Source: Orobanche coerulescens (Eukaryota > Streptophyta > Magnoliopsida > Lamiales > Orobanchaceae). Taken from it: 64,000 bases of DNA. Both the position numbers and the translations under genes were made by a program. The stretch spans positions 118,725,501-118,789,500 of the forward strand of contig CM065804.1 of NCBI GenBank assembly GCA_033398695.1. The letters are read 5' to 3'. A model generated the notes under the pieces. The model worked only from the letters and a program-made list of their open reading frames with translations. It had not been told where the DNA came from and searched no databases. This document shows, piece by piece, positions 56,990 through 64,000 of this stretch. Within the stretch, counting starts at the first letter, position 1. The number at the start of each line of letters is the position of its first letter.

Positions 56990-58559
56990 GACCTACATGG
57001 AGGCAATCTAAGATAAAGATGCTGACTCCTGGCAAGTAGCAATGGAATCAGAAATGGGATCTATGGATTCCAATCAAGTGTGGGAGCTAGTAGAGCTACC
57101 CGATGGTATACAAGCCATTGGGAGGAAGTGGGTCTACAAGTGAAAGAAAGGAGGTGACGGGAAGGTTGAAACCTTCCAAGCGAGGCTTGTTGCAAAAGGT
57201 TACACTCATAAAGAGGGTATCGATTATGATGAAACCTTTTCGCCGGTAGCCATGCTTAAGTCAATCCGGATTCTTTTAGCTATAGCTGCGCATTTGGATC
57301 TAGAGATTTAGCAAATGGATGTCAAGACTGCATTCTTGAATGGGAGTCTAGACAAGGAAATCTATATGCGCCAACCAGAGGGATTCATTGCTGAAGGAGA
57401 AGAGCACTTGGTGTGCAAGCTTAAGAGATCTATTTATGGACTTAAGCAAGCATCTAGATCTTGGAACACTCGTTTTGACGAAGTTGTCCAGTCATATGGA
57501 TTCATCCAATGTCCGAGTGAGGGTTGTGTGTATAAGAAATGCGATGGAAACGTGTTGGTGTTTCTTGTACTGTATATAGACGATATCCTTCTGATTGGAA
57601 ACAACGTGAAGGAATTGTCAGACGTACGAATATGGCTATCTGAGCAGTTCGATATGAAGGATCTGGGAGAAGCAAGACACAACCTTGGAATTAGGATATT
57701 TCGTGATCGGAAGAAAAGGATGTTGTGCTTGTCCCAGGCATCCTATATTGATACAGTGCTAAAGCGGTTTAGCATGGAGAATTCAAAGAATGGTTTTCTA
57801 CCTTATAGACATGGAATTTAACTATCTAAGGATATGTCTCCCAAGACACAAAAGGAGATAGATGACATGAAGATGGTCCCTTATGCATCTGCTGTGGGAA
57901 GTCTCATGTATGTTATGCTTTGCACTAGACAAAATATCTGTCATGACGTAGGCATGGCTACTAGATATCAGTCAAACCCAGGACAAGGACACTGGATTGC
58001 TGTCAAGCACATACTCAAGTACCTGAGAAGGACTAGGGAGTACATGCTTGTATATCAGTCAGACGACCTGTGTCCGGTGGGTTACACTGACTCAGATTTT
58101 TCATCGGACAAAGAAAAGTCTAAGTCTACTTCGGGTTATGTGTTTAGTCTGGGAGGTGGAGCCATTAGTTGGAGGAGTGTGAAGCAGAAATGCATCTCGG
58201 ACTCTACCATGAAAGCCGAGTATGTGGCAGCCTCTGAGGCAGCCAAGGAGGCGGTGTGGCTCATGTACTTCCTGTAGGACATATATGTGATTCCCGATTT
58301 GCCAGAGGGTATTACACTTTATTGTGATAATACTGGTGCAGTCGCAAATTCGAGGGAACCACGAGCCCACAAGGCAAGCAGACATATCAACTGCAAGTAC
58401 CATATCATACGACACTTCGTAAAGGAAGGAGACGTAGTTGTAGCCAGGGTTGCATGGAAATATAATCTTGTTGATCCTTTCACGAAAGGCCTACCCTCAA
58501 AAGTTTTTGAAAGGCATGTGGAAGGAATGGGATTACGGTGTATGGCAGCATTGCTTTGA
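56990..58559 (+). pseudogene. Copia reverse transcriptase and RNase H
   Basis: RT: WKKK-like start, [51 protein letters not shown], and active site LYIDDILLIGN (about 57570). RNase H: GYTDSDFSSDKEKSKSTSGY (about 58083) and the KHILKYLRRT linker. Ends LPSKVFERHVEGMGL. Stops: TAG near 56987, TGA near 57142, TAG near 57310, TAA at 57819 and TAG at 58275. The domain order (integrase before RT) defines Ty1/copia. The motifs resemble TNT1-like copia polyproteins. Confidence 0.9.
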
Positions 58560-58634
58560 GTATAAGTGGGAGAAATGAGAGACTATGTAATAGAGTAGTA
58601 TACTTAAAAGCATGCTTTGAGTATAAGTGGGAGA
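58553..58634 (+). repeat. Duplicated polypurine-tract segment of copia
   Basis: GCTTTGAGTATAAGTGGGAG occurs at 58553 and again at 58614, 61 bp apart. The second copy ends at the TGTTAGGATT start of the 3' LTR and is the working polypurine tract. Confidence 0.85.
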
Positions 58635-58635
58635 T

Positions 58636-59452
58636 TGTTAGGATTGTATACTGCAAAGCATACTTTATGCTTGTATTACCTAATTTCCTTGTAACTACCT
58701 AAGAGAATATTAATTACATTTAATCACATGTTTTTCATATTTATTCACATTATGGTTATGCAAATGAAATGTCTAATTATTTTATATTGTAGATAATGTG
58801 GTGTGTTGGTGTCACACGGAAGATCACATTATCGGTACCTTATAAAATAATATAATAGTTCACAACCTATATAATTATTAGACAAATTATATAAAAGGTT
58901 GTAGTGTGTGCTTGGGATTAGTTGGTCTGGACTATTAGCATACATTAGCATATTTGCATACGTTGAACTGGATCGAGGTGAGATAGTGTCTTCTGTACTG
59001 ACTGTAACAAGAGTGTAAATCTCGGATAATTATTATTTCTTAATTCTAAGTATATAATATTTAATTGTGTATTTATAATACTTATTGCTTTGATTTACCA
59101 TGGTGAGAGTCAAAATGATCGACTCAATAAGCCTCGTATCTTGGGCAAGAATATTATTTATATGTCAGTTATTATTATTACTAGAAATCGTGTCCGACTC
59201 GTGCGGGTTGATGATGTCCCCTTGAGGAGCTCGATAATGATTATTATATTAAACCCTGCAGGTAGATTTAATTCCGATATAATAATAAGGTTTGAGTGGC
59301 ACTACTCTTGGATAAGGTATTAATTAATTAAAGTTGTCAGTAGCTTATAAGTAATTAATGGATATTTGATATCTTAAACATGGGAAATAATATATTTAAT
59401 AAGGAGCCCAATTTCGTAATTTGGTATTTTGGTAGGAAGTGCAATAGCAACC
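58636..59452 (+). repeat. Copia 3' LTR (5' portion)
   Basis: Begins TGTTAGGATTGTATACTG after the polypurine tract. From 59270 on it matches the start of the 5' LTR remnant. Cut at 59452 by gypsy LTR D. Contains no gene. Confidence 0.85.
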
Positions 59453-61124
59453 TGTATTACCCGGTGGTAATTTCTATTATTATCATTCAGTAATTGTCAC
59501 TAAGTAAATTTTCACTCATTAATAATCATTCATCATTCAAGTTCATTCATTTGTATTCATCGTTGGCGTATTTTAAGCCGTGTATCAGTTACCGATCGTC
59601 ATTCAACTCCGTTTGAGAATCGAGACGAGAGTTTTTCATAACCATCGTGATTGGTAGTCTTATGTTGGAAGTATCATATATTGCATGTTATTGGACTTGA
59701 TTACATTCATATACGTATGGTATGTCGGATCATTCATCATTTGTAAGGAGAAGACGGAGTTGTCGGATTTTGTCATTTCGAGCAGTGAGTTACGGCCGTA
59801 ACTAATCATGCATTACGGCTGTAACATGCATTCGTGGAATTGGTGTCTTTATGGACAAAGACAACTTACGGCCATAAGTCATGCTAGTTACGGCCGTACG
59901 CAGGAAGGTACGGCCGTATGTTTTGGAGACTATGGTTGTAGCATGCATTCGTTTGTGCAGGAAGGGTTGTCAACGAAGACTTACGACCGTATGTTCGGCA
60001 GGTTATGGCCGTAAGTGTTGTTGTTACGGTCGTAAGGTAGTTTTGGTACGGCCGTAAACCGGACAGTGCAAGCATTATTGTTTTTCGACGAAACATTGTT
60101 ACGGCTGTATGTAATAGATATTACGACCGTTAGGCCGTTGACTTGGGAAGTTAAGGCCGTAAGGTGGCTGAGTTACGGCCATAACTCTGCGCAGTACTTA
60201 AAGGCTTGAACGGGATTTTTGTGCTCATTTCATCACTTCTTCATCTTTGTTCCGAGAGAGATATTGTGGGAGAGATTTTTCATCATGAAACATTTGTGTG
60301 TTCGTGTTTAATCATGTAACACTTGTGTGTTCGTGTTTAATCATCCGTTTGTGAAGCTTGGGAAGTTGATTAACACTAGTTTCGACGGATCGAAGAGGTT
60401 GGATCTTCAAAGGTAATTTTCTCCAAACCTTAGATTTCGATTTTAAGATGGAATATGATGTCTTGGATGTTATAATTATGATATATGAAGAGGTATACAT
60501 ATGATTACGAGTTTGTATGAATATTCATTAAATTATTGAAGGATTATTTGAAGAACACTTTGAATGTTGATTTGGATTTGGGGATTTCATTTAGATGTTG
60601 TTGAAATCTCGAATTGTGTATTCATATCGGATCATTTATTGTGTTGAAGATGTTTTGTTGGATTAAATCACTCCTTGGAGGTTTGGTATCAATATAATTG
60701 AGATTGGTTGTGAACAATTGAAGATTGGTTACAGCGTATTTGTTTTAATGCCCCAATAAATTTGGATTTGTCATATCGACGTTTTGAGTTGGTTGTGATC
60801 ATGCTTGATTCGTATATTAAGCGGATTGTTGGTATTTGTGTTATTCAAGGTTGTTTGAGCGACCGACATTTCTATTTAGGATGTTTGTTCGAGGGAGGAC
60901 ATTTCATCACCGGTATTGAGGCAAGTTAATTCTTTCTCGGTTAAAAGGATATTCATTCCTTTCGTTGTTGTTCATTCATATTCATAATTCATTCATAGTA
61001 TATTAATCATGTTGAGATTTGTAATTATCAAACTAATCATTCATTTCACAAGGAACGACAGTTCCAATCATTTCAGTGAGCTATCATTCATTTCATTATT
61101 ATTTCATCTCGGTGAGTCATTCTT
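59453..61124 (+). mobile_element. Gypsy LTR D (plus strand), interrupted by element E
   Basis: Starts TGTATTACCCGGT inside the copia 3' LTR (possible duplication CAACC, 59448-59452) and aligns along its full 1672 bp with the complement of E's LTR (63551 back to about 61880). It stops at GAGTCATTCTT where E begins; the remainder should lie to the right of E. It carries the TTACGGCCGTAA cluster at 59790-60184. No gene. Confidence 0.8.
59790..60184. repeat. U3 palindrome cluster of LTR D (TTACGGCCGTAA type)
   Basis: About 14 copies of TTACGGCCGTAA or near variants in 400 bp, including TACGGCCGTA near 59908 and 60050. Variants often replace one CpG by TpG or CpA. Confidence 0.85.
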
Positions 61125-62701
61125 TGTAACACCCCAAACTAGGCAGATATTACAGTGTTGTGGACCCCCGACTGGGACCCACCAGGCGAATGAAAACTGA
61201 TGAAATTAATAATATAATTATAGTATCGAACCACATTATATTACCAAATACTCCGATGAGGAGCTTGAGTACAATACACCAGGACAATACAGAATACTAG
61301 TATATTTTATATGAAGATAAAATACACCACCCTGAATAAATAAACATCCCAAATGGAATTTTGCAGCGGAAATACAAATGAAGAAAAACAAGAATGACTG
61401 AAGATCTGGGGGCCCCTACTAGTATCACTGGGACTCCTCGCCGTCAACGTGCTCTTCCCGTGCTTTTGCCTTGCCATGACCTGAAAACAATATCCCCCAA
61501 CGGGGTCAGTTACACAGAACAACAATCCTTAAGGGTTGAATATACACAATCATGATATATCTCAATTATGAAATATTCTTTAGTTATGAATTTAAGCTGA
61601 AGAGGGGCATCATAGTACGCCCGTAATGTTCTGTGCAAGTGTACAAGACGAGTGACCGGACACACCCGTCCTTGTACCTAATTAGTCTCACGTAGGTACG
61701 TGTTACCGTGTGCACAGTCCAATGTATCGGTGATCCCAACACATGACTATCGTGTGCTCAACTAAAAATTCCACACATCCGCACCCGGCCACGCAATATG
61801 AACCCAGAAGGTCATATGAACGAGAATGACCATAATGAATATCAATGAATAATAATCCGACAAAATCAAGAATGACTCACCGATATGAAAATAATAGTGA
61901 AGTGAATGATAGCTCAATGAAATGATTGGAACCGTCGTTCCTCGTGAATGGAGTGATTATTCGACAATTACAAGTCTCAATACGGTTAATACATTATGAA
62001 TGAGTTATGATTATGAATGAACAACAATGAAAGGAATGAATATCCTTTTAACCGAGTAAGAATTAACTTACTCAACACCGGTGACAAATGTCCTTCCACG
62101 AACAAATGTCCTAACTGAGATGTCGGTCGCTCGAACAACCTTGAATAACACAATTACCAACAATCTGATCAACATACGAATCAAACACGATTATAACTAA
62201 CTCAAAACGTCAATACGACTAAACTGAACTCATTGGGGCATTATATCAAACACGTTGTGGCCAATCTTCGATTGTTTACAACCAAACTTTAACTATACCA
62301 ATATCAAATCCCCAAGAAGTATTCCAAACCAACAAAATATCTTCAATACTATCAATAATCCAATATGAATGTCCAAATTCGTGATTACAACAACAACTAA
62401 TCGAAAACCCCCAAATCCAACTCAATATTCAAAGTATTCTTGACCTTCAATAATCTAATGAATATTCATACACACTCATAATCATACGTATATCTCTTCA
62501 TAAAACATGATTATAACGTCCAAAACATCATATCTCAACACAAAATCGAAATTCAAGATGTTGAAGAATATTACCTCTGAAGATCCAAGCACTTTGATCC
62601 GATGAACACGCGTTAGATCGACTATCCGAGCTTCACAATCGAATGAAGATGATGAAAACCGAACACCCTAGTGATAGATGACGGAAAATCTCTCCCTCAA
62701 G

Positions 62702-62722
62702 CTCTCTCTCTCTCTCTCTCTC
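62702..62722. repeat. (CT)n microsatellite
   Basis: About ten CT units in the R region of element E's LTR, just downstream (minus sense) of its TATA box. The D LTR lacks a run of this length. Confidence 0.9.
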
Positions 62723-62771
62723 GGATATAAGTTGAAGAATGAGAAAATGATTAAAAAGTCCCGTCCAAGCC

Positions 62772-62779
62772 CTTATAAA
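62772..62779 (-). promoter_or_regulatory. TATA box of element E LTR
   Basis: TTTATAAG in minus sense, 11 bp from the palindrome cluster. The D LTR has a weaker ACTTAAAG at the same place (about 60197). Confidence 0.55.
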
Positions 62780-62789
62780 CTGCCGAATG

Positions 62790-63318
62790 TTACAGCCATA
62801 ACTCGGCCTACTTACGGTCGTAACATCCCAGGCCAATGGCCTTACGGCCGTAACCAGCCATCTCGTACGGCCGTAACTCAGTTTCGTCCAGAAACTGTCG
62901 ACAGCCATACGGCCGTACCCGTACCTGTCTTACGGGCGTAACTCACCCTTGTCCAAAACACCTGCCGACATCCATACGGCCGTACCCGCACACCTTACGG
63001 GCGTAACTCGACCGATACGGCCGTACCCGGTCAAACTTACGGGCGTACGCCCCCTTCTTCGAAACTGACCACGCACCCTGCCTTCAACGTACGGCCGTAT
63101 CCGTCCAAGCCTTACGGCTGTACCTACCTCATCTTACGGCCGTATGCCGCAACCCTTACGGCCGTAAGTCCTTCTCGTCCGACAAATCCTGAAAATTACG
63201 AACACCCCTTACAGCCGTAGCCTGCCTACCTTACGGCCGTATCTCGCCTTCGGCCTGAACAACCTTGATCCGACGAAAGCATGTTACGGCCGTAATGTAT
63301 GACTAGTTACGGCCGTAA
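62790..63318. repeat. U3 palindrome cluster of element E (TTACGGCCGTAA type)
   Basis: About 18 motifs, including TTACGGCCGTAA near 62843, 63285 and 63307, and a derived TTACGGGCGTAA form near 62930, 62995 and 63037. Confidence 0.85.
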
Positions 63319-63551
63319 CTCATTGCTGGACAAGATGAAAATCTGACAACTCCGATTTCTCGCTACGATTGATGAATGATCCGGCATACCATATGTATGT
63401 GAAAGTAAACAAGTCCAACACATGCCAAAGATAAACACAAATGAATGAATCATGAATGATGAGTGATTATTAATGAGTGAAAATTACTGAGTGACAATTA
63501 CTGACTGATAATTACTGAATGATAATGAATGAATTACAACCGGGTATTACA

Positions 63552-63570
63552 TATTCCCCCCCTTAAAAAG
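63552..63570 (-). promoter_or_regulatory. Polypurine tract of element E
   Basis: CTTTTTAAGGGGGGGAATA in minus sense, ending at the LTR. Confidence 0.85.
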
Positions 63571-63586
63571 AGTTTCATCCCCGAAA

Positions 63587-64000
63587 CTAAGGGTCAAACA
63601 GCTTGGGATAACCCTCCCGCATACTATCCTCGGTTTCCCAAGCAACCTCTTCGACTCCGTGTCTAGACCACTGAATCTTGACCAGGAATCGTCTTGTTCC
63701 TCAACTGTTTGATTCGCCGCTCTAAAACTCGTATAGGACGCTCCTCATACGAATGATCATCCGCGATCTCGATTTCGTCGAACTGAAGTATGTGGCTCAG
63801 GTCGGAAACATACTTCCACAATTGAGAGATGTGAAACACATTATGAATTTGGCTCAACGCCGAAGGTAAAGCCAATCGATAAGCTAACTCGCCTACTCGA
63901 TCCAAAATCTCAAACGGTCCAATGAATCTCGGACTCAACTTCCCCCGTTTTCTGAAACGGAAAATACCTCGACTCGGGGATACCTTGACCAACACGTGGT
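63587..64000 (-). pseudogene. Gypsy element E pol C-terminus, runs off the window
   Basis: From the window edge leftwards: LVKVSPSRGIFRF, RFIGPFEILDRVGELAYRLA and VFHISQLWKYV (integrase C-terminal domain), then RRIKQLRNKTIP at the chromodomain entry. About two bases are missing near 63680, which shifts the frame. The other frame gives the chromodomain remainder (QWSRHGVEEVAWETEDSM) and stops at 63587-63589. The rest of pol, gag and the 5' LTR are beyond the window. Tekay-type chromovirus, related to element A. Confidence 0.88.

Larger units (their letters stand above)
52383..59452 (+). mobile_element. Ty1/copia retrotransposon, truncated at both LTRs
   Basis: 5' LTR remnant 52383-53235, iMet-type primer site 53238-53250, leader, gag, protease, integrase, RT and RNase H in copia order (54628-58559), polypurine tract and 3' LTR 58636-59452. 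The 5' LTR lacks its first 630 bp or so, and the 3' LTR is cut by element D after about 817 bp. They overlap in only about 185 bp (52383-52568 and 59270-59452), which match well. Combining them implies an LTR of about 1.5 kb. All coding domains have stops. Confidence 0.85.
61125..63551 (-). repeat. 3' LTR of gypsy element E (2427 bp)
   Basis: In plus coordinates it starts TGTAACACCCCAAAC and ends CCGGGTATTACA, next to a purine tract (63552-63570) and a pol gene on the minus strand. TATA box TTTATAAG (minus) at 62772-62779 and palindrome cluster at 62790-63318. A (CT)n microsatellite is at 62702-62722. The left junction with D suggests duplication TTCTT (61120-61124). No gene inside. Confidence 0.88.

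Noticed and set aside
59790..63318. Regularly spaced short repeats resembling a CRISPR array
   Set aside because: Repeats are 10-12-bp palindromes with irregular spacing inside LTRs of a plant retrotransposon, with no 25-35-bp repeat units and no cas genes.

Overview
This window comes from a nuclear chromosome of a flowering plant, in a stretch made almost entirely of transposable elements. I found no ordinary host gene, rRNA gene, tRNA gene or CRISPR array. The evidence for a plant is the set of families present: Ty3/gypsy chromoviruses with tRNA-iMet primer sites (TGGTATCAGAGC type) and C-terminal chromodomains, a Ty1/copia element, and a CACTA element with a TNP2-like transposase. Deep nesting with many broken reading frames suggests pericentromeric or intergenic heterochromatin. 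The species cannot be named from this sequence.

Layout, left half (1-42858). The outermost host is gypsy element B (plus strand), whose 5' part lies left of the window. Inside B's gag sit two insertions. The first is gypsy element A (plus strand; pol end 13911-15077, 3' LTR 14988-17281). A's integrase is cut by a mosaic Tekay-like LTR (1-473 plus 11908-13910), which is itself split by a complete non-autonomous large retrotransposon derivative (LARD, 474-11907, TSD GTCAC). Each 4.5-kb LARD LTR carries a 1.3-kb TRIM-like element (2736-4088 and 9634-10941). The second insertion is a tandem Tekay array (17452-36961, minus strand, TSD TGAGC) with the structure LTR-internal-LTR-internal-LTR. The protease of its first unit is interrupted by a gag-only LTR element (21486-26136, TSD CACCA). 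B resumes at 36967 and ends with its 3' LTR at 42858.

Right half (42859-64000). A copia LTR fragment and a decayed minus-strand copia pol are followed by a minus-strand gypsy LTR (F). F is split by a CACTA transposon (45691-50548, TSD TGT) that carries a nearly intact TNP2-like gene. A decayed Ty1/copia element (52383-59452) comes next. Its 3' LTR is cut by a plus-strand gypsy LTR (D), which is cut in turn by a minus-strand element of the same family (E, 61125 to beyond the window), leaving a large inverted LTR repeat.

The TNP2-like gene is the only reading frame that looks close to intact. The gypsy and copia polyproteins all carry stops or frameshifts. The LARD, the TRIMs and the gag-only element lack pol and would have needed enzymes from autonomous relatives; the Tekay-type elements, which share PBS, PPT and LTR termini with the LARD, are the likely helpers for it. 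The most unusual signal is that five LTR families here, in the U3 region just upstream of the TATA box, carry a dense cluster of short palindromes. These share the core RCG-NN-CGY, but each family uses a different central dinucleotide and different flanks.
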